From NCBI GenBank assembly GCA_008828725.1, contig MEHQ01004071.1, forward strand, positions 125,019 through 189,018: a DNA stretch of 64,000 nucleotides. Reading direction: 5' to 3'. This document shows positions 22,241 to 32,621 of this stretch, piece by piece. Source of the DNA: Saccharina japonica (lineage: Eukaryota; Sar; Phaeophyceae; Laminariales; Laminariaceae). The position numbers were made by a program, and so were the translations under genes. Position 1 is the first letter of the stretch, and each line of letters begins with the position of its first letter. The notes below the pieces were generated by a model. That model saw nothing but the letters and a program-made list of their open reading frames with translations, made no database searches and was not told the DNA's origin.

Positions 22241-22363
22241 ATGTACTGTATTTGTTAACAAAGTTGGAATTAGACCTCGAAACAGAGTTGAAAGGCAGGG
22301 GATTTGGGAAATAAAATAATTTCCGCGACAGAGCCCAGTAACTAAGTCACTGGGAATAATATC

Positions 22364-22500
22364 AACCGCGTGCAGGGCAGATGCACGCCGGTCCCAGTGA
22401 CGTAATTCCGGGCAGGCTATGGCCCAAGGCGGACTACTCGCGAGCAAAGATGTCTGTTGACGGTCAAGAGTGAAGTTTGTCGAGCGTCAAGGCTGTCTGT
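22364..22500. repeat. Dispersed repeat D1, copy 1
   Basis: GTGCAGGGCAGATGCACGCC, GTCCCAGTGACGTAATTC and TCTGTTGACGGTCA recur in the same order at 39970-40110. The element type is unknown. Confidence 0.7.
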
Positions 22501-22590
22501 GACGTAATTCCGGGGAGACCATGGCAAGGCGGAGTACTCGACACCAGAGCACGAACGGAAAAGCTGAAATGGTGCAAGACAGGAGAAAAC

Positions 22591-23914
22591 CAGGGTTATT
22601 TACGGTGCGGTTATTTTTATCGGTTCGGTGCGGTTCGGTGGTTAACCGCACCGAACCGCACCGTAGGATTTTTGCCCTCTTGAAAACCGCACCGCACCGC
22701 ACCGTAGGTTTTGCGATTTCGGAAAACCGCACCGAACCGCACCGTAGGAAACAAAATACAACCGAACCGCACCGTAGGGTTCACGACCTCAGAAAAACCG
22801 CACCGAACCGTACCGTAGCATCGCCGATTCCTGAAAACCGCACCGAATCGCACCGTAGGATGCATGAAAAAACCGAACTGCACCGTAGGATTTTCAAAAT
22901 CTTAAAACCGCACCGAACCGCACCGTAAGATTGCCGATTTCTGAAAACCGCACCGAACCGCACCGTAGGATGCATGATTTTTGAAAACCGCACCGAACCG
23001 CACCGTAGGATGAATGAAAATATCGAACCGCGCCGTTGTATTTACGATTTCTGAAAACCGCACCGAACCGCACCGTAGGATACGTGCAAAAACCGAACCG
23101 CACCGTAGGATTTACAATATCGGATACCCGCACCGAACCGCACCGTAGTATTTATGTTGTCTGAAAACCGTACCGAACCGGACCGTAGGAGTTTCGTGGA
23201 AAAACACCGCACCGTGCACGGACGGTTAACCGTAAAGAACCCTGCTTAGCTTTTACGGTGCGGTTTTTCCTATCGGTTCGTTGCGTTTCGGTGCGGTTAA
23301 CCGCACCGAACCGCACCGTAGGATTTCTGCCCTCTTGAAAACCGCACCGCACCGCACCGTAGGTTCTTCGATTTCGGAAAACCGCACCGAACCGCACCGT
23401 ACGAAACAAAACATAACCGAACCGCACCGCACCGCACCGCACCGTAGGGTTCACGACCTCAGAAAACCGCGCCGAACCGTACCGTGGCATTACCGATTCC
23501 TGAAAACCGCACCGAAACGCACCGTAGGATGCATGAAAGAACCGAACCGCACCGTAGGATGCTCAAAATCTTAAAACCGCACCGAACCGCACCGTAGAAT
23601 CCCCGATTTCTGGAAATCGCACCGAACCGCACCGCAGGATGAATGAAAAAGCCGAACCGCACCGTTGCATTTACGATTTCTGAAAACCGCACCGAACCGC
23701 ACCGTAGGATTCCTGGTTTCTGGAAACTGCATCGAACCGTACCGTAGGATGCATGAAAAAACCGAACCGCACCGTAGGATTTACAATATCGGATAACAGC
23801 ACCGAAACTCACCGTACTATTTTTGCTTTTTAAAAGCCGCACTGAACCGGACCGTAAGATTTTCGTAAAAAATAAACCGCACCGTGCACGGACGGTTAAC
23901 CGTAAAGAACCCTG
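22591..23914. mobile_element. hAT-like non-autonomous element built of CGGTTCGGTGCGGTT repeats
   Basis: Ends are CAGGGTTATTTACGG (22591) and CCGTAAAGAACCCTG (ending 23914), near-perfect inverted repeats starting CAGGG as in many hAT elements. Flanking octamers are GAGAAAAC and GAAAAAAC (7 of 8). The same flanks without the element occur at about 52911-52960 with a single GAAAGAAC, an apparent empty site. The interior is two halves of about 650 bp (junction near 23244). Each is a ladder of ACCGCACCGAACCGCACCGT units separated by about 20 variable bases. No transposase. ORFs giving repeated TVRFGAVF peptides are by-products. Confidence 0.75.
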
Positions 23915-23946
23915 GAAAAAACGGGGGAAAAACATAGATAATGCCG

Positions 23947-24587
23947 TACGAGCTGGGCTGGCCAAGAATGGCCTTTTTACTCGTCCGGAGGTTTCTCACT
24001 CATTTCCAAATATTACGTCGCAAAGTTAGTAGCTGTGTGTTCCTGAGACTACAGCGCATTTGCCGACGTTAGAACGTTCGAAATCCGAGACAATTTCGTC
24101 AAAATCAAAAGGTAGAAAAATATAAAGACTATGCTAAACGAGCCATATATATGTCGATATTATAGTATATAAGGTATACAACCCTTGTGTTGCGGATTTC
24201 ACTCAAAATCGGTGTGCATCTTCCTTAAGGCATGACGAATCGAATGACGATATCCTCGCCATCGCTTAACTCGCTGATCATCCAGAGATAAGGCTTTCGG
24301 AAGATTCTCTATACAAAGTCAAGAGATACTACGGGGAGAAGCATAAAATGTGGGATTCTCACTCCAAATTTCATTTTTTTTTGCCTGGAAAATTTATACG
24401 TTCTAGACCAGGGCGAGACAAAGGCATTGCCTGCTGCACCTTTTGATTTGTGTTTTGTTTTCTGTCAGTTGTGGCCGAAACGATGTTCCAGAATTTTCTG
24501 AAATGTGCCTAATTCACGGGTAAAAAAAAAGAAAAAAAAGGTGCAGTAGGTAATCCCTTCGGAAGACTACTATGAAGCACGTGTCAA
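23947..24587. other. No gene recognised; small inverted-repeat element possible
   Basis: AT-rich. TGCCTGCTGCACCTTTT at about 24428 and its imperfect inverse AAAAGGTGCAGTAGGTA at about 24537 could bound a MITE of about 125 bp. Otherwise nothing supports a feature. Confidence 0.35.
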
Positions 24588-24639
24588 AAGATGAGGTCGA
24601 ACGCGCACAACAGGGTGTAGTAGAAAACACTGACACAAC

Positions 24640-24900
24640 GGCGAAAAGCACAATAAACAAAAAAAGGGAATTAGCCAAAAATAGGTATACCTACCCATTT
24701 TGAGCCATTTATAGGTACACTGGGTAATGTACACCGGAAACGGCTTCCTGGCCCGCCTGATATTTTTCCTGCGCTCCATTGTAGCTACAAATGGCTCATA
24801 GTGCGTAGTAGGTACACCTTTTCTCGGCTACTCATTGTGCGTATCACCTTTGTTGTATTTGACTGTACCTATAAATGGCTCGAACGTTGACTTTTTGGCA
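24640..24900. repeat. MITE-like family GAGCCATTTATAGGTACAC, copy 1
   Basis: Contains CCAAAAATAGGTATACCTAC, GAGCCATTTATAGGTACACT, GGAAACGGCTTCCTGGCC and inverted AAATGGCTC, so it can fold back on itself. Other copies are at 27060-27205, 27815-27955, 38455-38520 (fragment), 53705-54010 and 58630-58790. Confidence 0.7.
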
Positions 24901-26500
24901 ATTGAAATATAGACAGACGCGGGCACACCAGATGCCGGAACTGTCAACCAGCCGACCGCACCTGTCTTCCTCATATATATTCACTCAGCTTGTAAAGATG
25001 AGTTTCGATAAAATCCTCTATCTCACAGCTGTGGTATTTTGTTTGTCAATATTCACCCACGTTTGCTGTGAAATGTTGTTGCGGACCGCGCCAACGGCTG
25101 TGTAACCGAGACCCCCTTAACCGTATGGTATTATTCTGTACACGTAAATAAATCTATCTATGTTAGTGCGCTTATCACATATGCACACATCCTTAGGTCT
25201 GCGGACACCTCCCGCTTCTGACCGCCTCTCCGCGCGGTTTATTCGCTGAAGCGTGCCCCCTCCTCGACCTTAGCGGCTGGCGCCGACGATACGCTCGCTT
25301 GTCGCGGCACGCTCTCGCGGAGGGCCTCAATGTCGAAATGTACGACGGGTATCTCCGCCGTCTACGAGCCCTCTCTATCCTCTCAGCGTTTTGACCCAAA
25401 CGCCTCGCCACATAAAGAATATGTTATCGTGATTTTTTTGCGGGCGTGCTCTCCGGCCTCCGGTGCCTCGGGGGGGTCGGCCGTCCTGCCAGCGCCGCCT
25501 TCGTGGGGACCTCTGCGGGCGAACGCAAGATCGAGATCTACGACATGTTTCGTACGCCCGGAACAAACACGCCGTCCAGGTTTCGTCGCGTTGATGTACG
25601 AAACGTCTGGGGGTACGTCAGATACGCCGCTCACTGTGTTTGTTTCGGAGAGAGGAGCAAGCCTGGCTCTGCATCGTGAACATAAGCGAGCCCATAGCCA
25701 AAGCCGGCTTTGGTGAGCGCAGGCGTGCAGACGAGGGGAGGAAAGGAGGGGGTTGGCCGGTTTCGCGCTTCGCCGTCACGCGCACGTAGAGGGAGCACGG
25801 TCGAACGAAGAGAGGTCGAGAGTTTGAAATTAGCAATTATGCAAGACTCCGACAGCGCTCTCGACCCGAATTTAAAGACTGTTATACCATGAATAGCAAG
25901 TCTAAACGGTCCCTACATTTACGCCGAGAGTGGTGCCAACTTTAATCACAGATACGAAACTAGTCCCCGTGTCGGTGACTCGTCGAACAAGCTCGAATGT
26001 CGTGCCCGTCAAGCGCGCCCGGAGACGACGGGGTTTTCTGAGACAGAGAGGAGAGAGTCTCCGCTCGCCTGAATCGGAGACGGGTCGGCGAAGGAAGGAC
26101 GATGGGGGATACGAGGCTATCGGGACAGTCAACTCAAAAATATGTTTTGCCTCATCGTGCTCAGAATACTGTTGAGGGTTTCAAAAAAACAAATGCCGTT
26201 TTCAAATGGGGATGGGGAAACGTTATTTGTCGTATTTTTACCGTTTTTTGTTTTTGTTCTTTGGTGGAGGAGGCGCGTAAATTAAGAGCATCGGGTATAA
26301 ATCGAAGAAATGAATGTATCAGTACGATTGAATACGTATGTACTACAACAGTACCTACCACGAACTGTGAGCAGTCCAGAGTAGGTGGGTTGAATATGTA
26401 TGATGACCAGTAGAAGTATACACGCACGTCGTATCAGTTGTTGTTTTATTCCTGCTGTTGTCGCCGTTGTTCGCCTGTTTCGAAGATGTGTAGGCCCACA
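24900..26500. repeat. R1 segment, block A; no recognised gene
   Basis: Counterpart at 54000-55625. Several 60-130-aa ORFs overlap on both strands around 25190-26130. One minus frame (25618-25836) is preserved at equal length in block B with RPLFVRPCSLYVRV and SSARLRSPKPALAMGSL. That could reflect an old coding exon, but adjacent frames carry stops and no family is recognised. Treated as repeat DNA. Confidence 0.55.
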
Positions 26501-27215
26501 CAGTAGGCAGAACTGCACAGCATATAATGCGCACGTGTCAGGTTTGTGACCAAGATACATACGAGCACACACGTATGAGTACAGCAGCAGCAGGATCACA
26601 TTTATTACGAGTAGTACGGTTGTCTTTCTCCGTGGGCAGTGTGCAGAGCGCTTTCAACTCTTGGCAGCACGTCTGATTTTTATCCTTCGACACAATGCTG
26701 CTGCTAACGTGTGTATCTCTTGGCATTACATCTGACCCCCATCCTTAGCCACAATGCTGCTTTTAATGATATTTCCGGTATCACGCAAGGCTGCGACCGG
26801 CGGCCGTCCAGGTCGCCGGCGAAGCCCCTTGTATATACCAAAGTTTCTCCTATTATACTGCACTACAGTATGTGTATTGTACTTTCAGCATAATGGCATC
26901 GAAACAATCGTTATTGCTGTTTTTCCGCATCACGATCACACCCATTAAAGGCATGTGGCCCAAACGACTAATAATATAACATCTGGTTGACAGGTACGGT
27001 CGGCTGGTTGACAGCCCCGGCATCCGGTGTGGCCGTCCGTCTATATTTCATCTGACAAAAACCGATCGTTCGAGCCATTTATAGGTACACTTAAAAGCCA
27101 AAAATAGGTGATACGTGAAATGAGTAGCCAATAACAGTTGTACCTGCACACTTTAAGCCATTTGTAGGTACAATGCAGCGCAATCCCAATATCAGGCGGG
27201 CCACAGGAAGCATTT
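26481..27215. repeat. R2 unit a (735 bp)
   Basis: Starts TTCGAAGATGTGTAGGCCCA, includes GGATCACATTTATTACGAGT and GCATAATGGCAT, and ends in an inverted MITE-like copy with GAGCCATTTATAGGTACAC. The same order is repeated directly at 27216-27950 and once at 58066-58770. The minus ORF 26538-26726 recurs in the copies but has no recognised function. Confidence 0.8.
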
Positions 27216-27950
27216 CGAAGATGTGTAGGCCCACACAGTAGGCGGAACTGTACAACATACACTGCGCACGTGTCAGGTTTGTGACCAAGGTACATACGAG
27301 TACACACGTATGAGTACAGCAGCAGCAGGATCACATTTATTACGAGTAGTACGGTTGCCTTTCTCCGTGGGCAGTGTGCAGAGTGCTTTCAACTCTTGGA
27401 AGCACGTCTGATTTTTATCCTTCGACACAATGCTGCTACTAACGTGTGTCTCTCTAGGCATTACGTCTGACTCCCATCCTCAGCCACAATGTTGCTAGTA
27501 ATAACATTTCCGGTATAACGCAAGACCGCGACCAGAGGCCGTCCAGGCCGCCGGCAAAGCCCCTTGTATGCACCAAAGTTTCTCCTACTATCATATATAC
27601 TACACTACAGTATGTGTATTGTACTTTCAGCATAATGGCATGGAAACAATCGTTATTGCTGTTTCTCTGCATCACGATCACACCCATTAAAGCCATTTGG
27701 CCCAAACGACGAATAATATAACATCTGGTTGATAGGTATTACGGTCGGCTGGTTGACACCTCCGGCATCTGGTGTGGCCGTCTGTCGATATTTCAGTTGC
27801 CAAAAACTGATCGTTCGAGCCATTTATAGGTAAAATTGAAGAAAACAATAGTTGATACGTAAAATAGGTAGCCAAGAAAATAGGTGCACCTACACACTTT
27901 GAGCCATTTGTAGGTACAATGCAGCGCAATCCCAATATCAGGCGGGCCAG
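27216..27950. repeat. R2 unit b
   Basis: Direct tandem copy of the preceding unit, with scattered substitutions. Its CACACAGTAGGC stretch at about 27234 is an unoccupied version of the site used by the 2.44-kb element in block B. Confidence 0.8.
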
Positions 27951-27989
27951 GAAGCCGTTTCACACGTGGACACTCGGCTATACCCTGCG

Positions 27990-28765
27990 GACACCCTGCC
28001 ATGGTCAGACACCCTGTGGCGACCCTGTGGTCACCCTGCATAGGGTGCTGAACCCTGCCAGGGTCGTACAATGAGACCCTGCCAGGGACAGCACCCTGCA
28101 CAGGGTCCTGTCACCCGACCCTGCCCGGGTTCTGACCTTGTGCAGGGTAGTGTTAGTAGACCCTCCACAGGGACCCCCACAGGGACCGCACCTTGGCAGG
28201 GTAGTGGTGACAGAGCCTGCACAGGGACCCCACCTTGGCAGGGTAGTAATCACGGACCCTGCTCTGGGACCCCACCTTGACAGGGTTGTGTGTTTGGGAC
28301 CCTGCAGGAGGCATATTAAAAACTGACCCTGTAAGGGTTGCAGGGTATCACCTTGGCAGGGTGCATACCCTGTACAGGGAGAATACTACCGACCCTGTGC
28401 AGGTTAACACGTTGGCAAGGTGTACTATGCGGAGACCTCGCACATTGCGAGGAAAAATGACCCTGTCAGGGTAATATTACTACACCTTGTCAGGGTATAT
28501 ACCCTGTACAACAGGGAGAATACAACCGGCCCTGTGCATGTTAATACCTTGGCAAGGTGTACTATGTGGATACCTCACACGTTGCAGGGAAAATTTGACC
28601 CTGTCAGGGTAATATTACTACACCTTGTGAGGGTATATACCCTGTAAAGGGAGAATACAATCGACCCTGTGCAGGTTAACACCTTGGCAAGGTGTACTAT
28701 GTGGAGACATAACACGGTGCTGGAAATATTGGACCCTGTCAGGGTAATAGGCCCTGTACGGGATA
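27990..28765. repeat. CCCTG palindrome array 1
   Basis: Dozens of copies of ACCCTGCCAGGGT or ACCCTGTACAGGGT and half-sites, irregularly spaced at 10-30 bp. The core is the inverted repeat CCCTG-N4-CAGGG. Duplicated at 58818-59595. ORFs here are incidental. Confidence 0.85.
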
Positions 28766-30160
28766 CTACGCAGATGAGGATAATATAGTATCAAACTTCA
28801 TCGTGGCCGTTCCACGTGTGCGCCTCGATGTCGAGGCGCATTTCACAAGACATACTCTCGACTGCTATGGGCTATGACCCTCTGTTGGTCGAGTCTGTGC
28901 CGTTTCCCGTGTCTTCCACCTTGTCCAGAGACGCAATGACAAGTGTCCAAAACAAAACTCAGAATTTGAATGTTTTCGTTTGAGCCCGCCTGAAGAAAAC
29001 TGCTGTAAAATATCGAAACCCCAGATCCGCAAGAAAGAAGCGTTGGAGCCGGAGCCGTGTGTTCTCAATATTCGTTACCGCGAGAGCGATGGCGAACGCG
29101 GGATCTGTGTTCTTGTTGGTGGAACCTCTGATCACCCGATGGAATAGTCAGCCGCGAGGGTGTGGGTGAGGCGGCGGGCTGAAGCCTGGTCACCAAATCA
29201 TTCGCACAAATGGAAACGGGCGGATTGTGGATGTTGTGTGCGTTTGCTCCCGTTATTCCAACGGAATAAAGGGTCTGCGGTGTCGCGCTCTGCGTCCGCA
29301 ACAATGCAAGATCGGACCTGCGAGGAAACGATGGATGGCCTGGACGGGCGCTTGCGTCAGCTCTACCATGGTGAGGGTGTACGAATTTGCGTCGCCGTTG
29401 GGCAGTGTATCCTATTCTATTGGAACGTTTTTCAAAAGTTTGCCGTCTTTCAGCTTTACATTTGGTCGTCGTTTGAACCTCCCTCCTCCCTCTCTCAATT
29501 ATGAATCCTCGGCCGGCCATCCTCGGCCCGCCGAGGGGCATTCAATGCTCAAATTCCGTGATCTACTCTGCTTCGCTCCTGCTTGCGCGTCCAGCATATT
29601 TCAACTCCCCGCGCTGCGGTATGTCTACGGAATGAATACGCTTCACGCAAGCACAGAGAGAAGTCAGAAGTACAACGGCTATTTTGTTTCGGTATACAAT
29701 ATTTCCAACGAACTTCGCAGTTGCCAGTTGGCAGGTAGGTTATAGTAGTTTGAAAATAGCAGGCAGGAACGTATCATACCAGGCAGCATGATAGGTGCAG
29801 CTGACTGACGCAGCACCAGGTATAGGTAAGGCCGCCCAACAAAGTACGTGCACCCGCGCGTACAAATCGTAGGCTTGCTCCGCGCCAGGTGTAAATCTAT
29901 TATAATAAAATACCTGGTACCTGGTACTACTGTATTGAAATACTGCTGTACGCACGAGTGTACTCACATTATTCGAAGTGCGTACGAGTATATACGTGTA
30001 AACGGTACTCATGCGTACGTATGTAACGTGTATGTCTTTTACTGCCCTATGCATCGTACTGGTATCTTGTACGTACTCGTTCATATGATACCTCGTACAT
30101 TACTCGTAGACGGACTAAGTATCGATACTCGTATATTGTACCAGGTATCTCGTACAGCAG
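28765..30160. other. Flank inside the segmental duplication; no gene recognised
   Basis: ORFs of 60-170 aa occur on both strands (for example 29227-29745 plus against 29065-29541 minus). The block B copies carry indels that change these frames, so coding is unlikely. AT-rich GTACGTACTCG-type sequence occupies 29930-30110. Confidence 0.5.
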
Positions 30161-30164
30161 TGTT

Positions 30165-30475
30165 TGATACACCCTGCCAATACAAATACATTGGCAGGGT
30201 CACCCACCACCAATGCCCACCACACCCTGCTAACGTATGTTATGTGGCCACACCCTGCTAGTGTCCTTATGCTGGCAGGGTCCACCATACCACACCCTGC
30301 CAACATGTTTATGATGCCACCCTGTCACACCCTGCCAACGTGGTCATGTTGGCAGGGTTCACCCTGTCCCACCCTGCTAACGTGTTTATAGTGTGTACGT
30401 TGTCAGGGTCCACTCAACCACACCCCGCCCTTTTATTTGTGTTTGCAGGGTGTCAACCCTGCCAGCGTGCTTCCA
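30165..30475. repeat. CCCTG palindrome array 2
   Basis: CACCCTGCCAACGTGTTTAT and GGCAGGGT half-sites recur every 30-50 bp. The block B counterpart at 61000-61310 is more mutated. Related to array 1. Confidence 0.8.
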
Positions 30476-31425
30476 ACGTCTTGTATATATCCTTCGAAGT
30501 ATATACTTACGACGCCAAAATTTTGCAACAAATATGCCAGAACAAGGCACGTTCATTTCTGACAGACGGCAGATTCCCATTAAGTCCCCGCGACGGACGC
30601 CACACTACTACGTAGTCGTTTAGCGTCAAACACTAGGCCTGCTGCAATTTTAACGCACGTTCTCGTGTGTACTACGCTTTTTATTGGTGTGCTTCTTACA
30701 CTTGCATATCGGTGTTCGTTGTGCTCCCTTGCCTTCCCTCGTCATACGTACCAGGTATCTCGCAACAGTACTCGGACCCAACGGCGTCGACAGCAGCTTC
30801 GTGTACGAGTAGGACACGATTTCAAACGTCGTGGAAATAATATGCATGCTCGGGGGAGGGAGAGCCTGGATGGTTGTCTTGTTTTTGCTTCGGTACACGT
30901 GCTATATTCGGCACAGCGTCTGGATGTTTATGTCGATGTTATGCGGGTTATTCTCTGTGTTGATGTACCATTAGCATGGTGTGAGTATTTGAGTACAGTG
31001 TGTAAGAAGCGCTTTCACAAAGTGCCGGCTGGTTGTTCAGCTGGAGCTCAGGAGTGTGTTCTCCTTGTGGCAATACACGGGGCGCGGGGAAGGAGATGCC
31101 GTTGCGCATTTCTTGCAGCAGGCTAGGCGGGACTACAGTACGTCTTATTTAAGTTTGTATATTTTTTATCTGCGCTGTGACCATACTCGGAAGTGCTGAT
31201 GCATGTTTCGTCGCGTAGCCGTCGTGTTGAAATTTGGCCTTGAATTGTTATTGATTGGGGGATCGTAGGCTGAATGTTTCTTTGTGGTTGATTCGAGGGC
31301 ATGCCGATTGTTTTTCAACACGTCAAATAATATGCATTGATCTTATCACCGATGAATATACATCCTTTGTTTTGTACTCGGCAAGACAACAGCGGGTCTC
31401 ATCGCCTCCATGTTATTTTGACAGG
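30476..31425. other. Flank of the PAT-like element; no gene recognised
   Basis: A plus ORF of 153 aa (30665-31126) starts MCTTLFIGVLLTLAYRCSLC, like a membrane segment. It is Cys/Arg-rich afterwards and has a changed C-terminus in block B (61501-61986). No domain recognised. Confidence 0.4.
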
Positions 31426-31597
31426 TTTGCACTTTGCTTTCGAAGTTGTATTATATTAATGCGCTACCCCGCCTGGAGAAGGGGGGTGGAGAGGGGAAGA
31501 CCCCCGGGGCTGCTCCAGCGGCAAACCCCACGCTAACATCCGTATACTCGAGTTAACTCCCAACCCAACTGGCGACATCTAACTCTTGCCGCCAGCC
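31426..31597 (-). repeat. Split repeat B2 of the PAT-like element
   Basis: From TTTGCACTTTGCTTTCGAAG to CTTGCCGCCAGCC, containing GGAGAAGGGGGGTGGAGAGG. Nearly identical to B1. Its outer edge (31426) is the inferred 3' terminus of the element. Confidence 0.85.
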
Positions 31598-32113
31598 GGC
31601 CAGCCAACCGACAATTTGTTACAACTCGAAAAGAAGCACAAGGACACCACCTCATGACCTACGAGCTATGTGCATGTATGTAGAAGTACACACGTACCAG
31701 TATGCACGTACAAACGGAACGCGTACATTAAAAATATGTACTTTTAATGTCTAGACTATACGGATAATGACTCCCTCTCTCCAAAACTTTAAGATTGCGC
31801 ACAAAATCCGAGCAGATGCATAATAACACTCGTTTACTTGTTACCTATCATAATAGTATACATTCGGACGTGCCTCAAACGCCTCCGCCCTCCCACCAAG
31901 GCGATAACGCATATATTATGATGATAAAAGCAAAACCCCTCACATCACACAAAACACCACTGCGGCTAGCCCCCGCCGCAACTTGCGCAATCTACGACAC
32001 CCAGATGCACCATCAGCGAAAAAAAAAACGGGTACGTCTAACGAACAGCAACAAACCAACGCAACGTTGCTGCGACCATTTAAATCCCCTTCCACTGACT
32101 CCCTCAAAAGCAC
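31598..32113. other. Spacer between A2 and B2
   Basis: About 515 bp without a recognised gene. A plus ORF of 123 aa (31795-32166) overlaps it, is basic and low in complexity, and is probably incidental. Confidence 0.5.
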
Positions 32114-32338
32114 AGGTGGGTGGGTGGGGACTCAAAACTAGTCTGTATCACACCTTGGACCCGTAGCTCTGACTCTGCTGCACTGCGCTATCACGTGCAG
32201 GTCACAGCTACGAACTGGACCAGGTGTATATCACGGGCTACGATTCATACTACCATGTATTTCTGCATTAATCTGATTGGCCAAACTCCTCACGTACGTA
32301 CAAAACTCACATTCTCTCATTCTTCCGAGAATATTCTG
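32114..32338 (-). repeat. Split repeat A2 of the PAT-like element
   Basis: About 225 bp including ACTCAAAACTAGTCTGTATC and TTCTTCCGAGAATATTCTGC. Matches A1 at 37706-37936 in the same orientation and abuts B1 without spacer. Confidence 0.87.
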
Positions 32339-32514
32339 CTTTGCACTTTGCTTTCGAAGTTGTATTATACTAATGCGCTACCCCCCGCCCGGAGAAGGGG
32401 GGTGGAGAGGGGAAGACCCCCGGGGCTGCTCCAGCGGCAAACCCCACGCTAACATCCGTATACTCGAGTTAACTCCCAACCCAACTGGCGACATCTAACT
32501 CTTGCCGCCAGCCT
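32339..32514 (-). repeat. Split repeat B1 of the PAT-like element
   Basis: Direct copy of B2. The B1/A2 border represents the joined ends of a circular intermediate, and so the likely recombinase site. Confidence 0.87.
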
Positions 32515-32621
32515 CCAACACAATATGGGAGTTTACCCGATTTACGAATGCCCTCTTACGCCCCCCCCCCCTACTTGCCATATGATAGGGAACGCATGTG
32601 ATAACACATTTCTTCGTACTT

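Larger units (their letters stand above)
17731..22255. mobile_element. 4.5-kb TIR-bounded unit carrying an OTU-like gene and a 315-bp satellite
   Basis: The FB2 right arm breaks off at 17730 and resumes at 22256. At exactly those points the inserted DNA has perfect 9-bp inverted ends (ACAAATACA at 17731, TGTATTTGT ending 22255) and is flanked by TAA on both sides (17728-17730, 22256-22258). It carries 70-bp repeats, an OTU-protease-like gene (minus), a 315-bp tandem array and G/C-rich repeats. No transposase is recognised, so it would be non-autonomous. A 3-bp TAA duplication would fit PIF/Harbinger-type targets, but the short ends do not prove a family. Confidence 0.62.
14877..22355. mobile_element. 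Foldback-like palindromic element FB2, right arm interrupted
   Basis: The left terminus TCCCAGTGA at 14877 and right terminus TCACTGGGA ending at 22355 are inverted. About 95 bp next to each end match as inverted repeats (GGAAATTAT region, CCCTGCCTTTCAACTCTG, GTCTAATTCCA). The match continues from 14980-15240 to the reverse complement of 17470-17730, then through CTG-rich tandem units on both sides of a centre at 16125-16790. The right arm is split at 17730/22256 by a separate 4.5-kb unit; without it the element is about 2.95 kb. Long inverted arms built of tandem units resemble foldback transposons. No transposase is seen and no clear target duplication. Confidence 0.72.

Noticed and set aside
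22591..23914. CRISPR-like array (regular repeats with variable spacers)
   Set aside because: The context is eukaryotic, units are degenerate and uneven, there are no cas genes, and inverted ends with an 8-bp duplication fit a transposon.
22521..23965. Many ORFs with repeated TVRFGAVF or NRTEPHRR peptides
   Set aside because: They are translations of the ACCGCACCGAACCG ladder in several frames and both strands; there is no sign of coding.
24900..26500. Protein-coding gene in R1
   Set aside because: Short overlapping ORFs on both strands, only partly shared between the two copies and without motifs.
30665..31126. 153-aa secreted or membrane protein
   Set aside because: The hydrophobic start is followed by Cys/Arg-rich sequence, and the frame changes in the block B copy.
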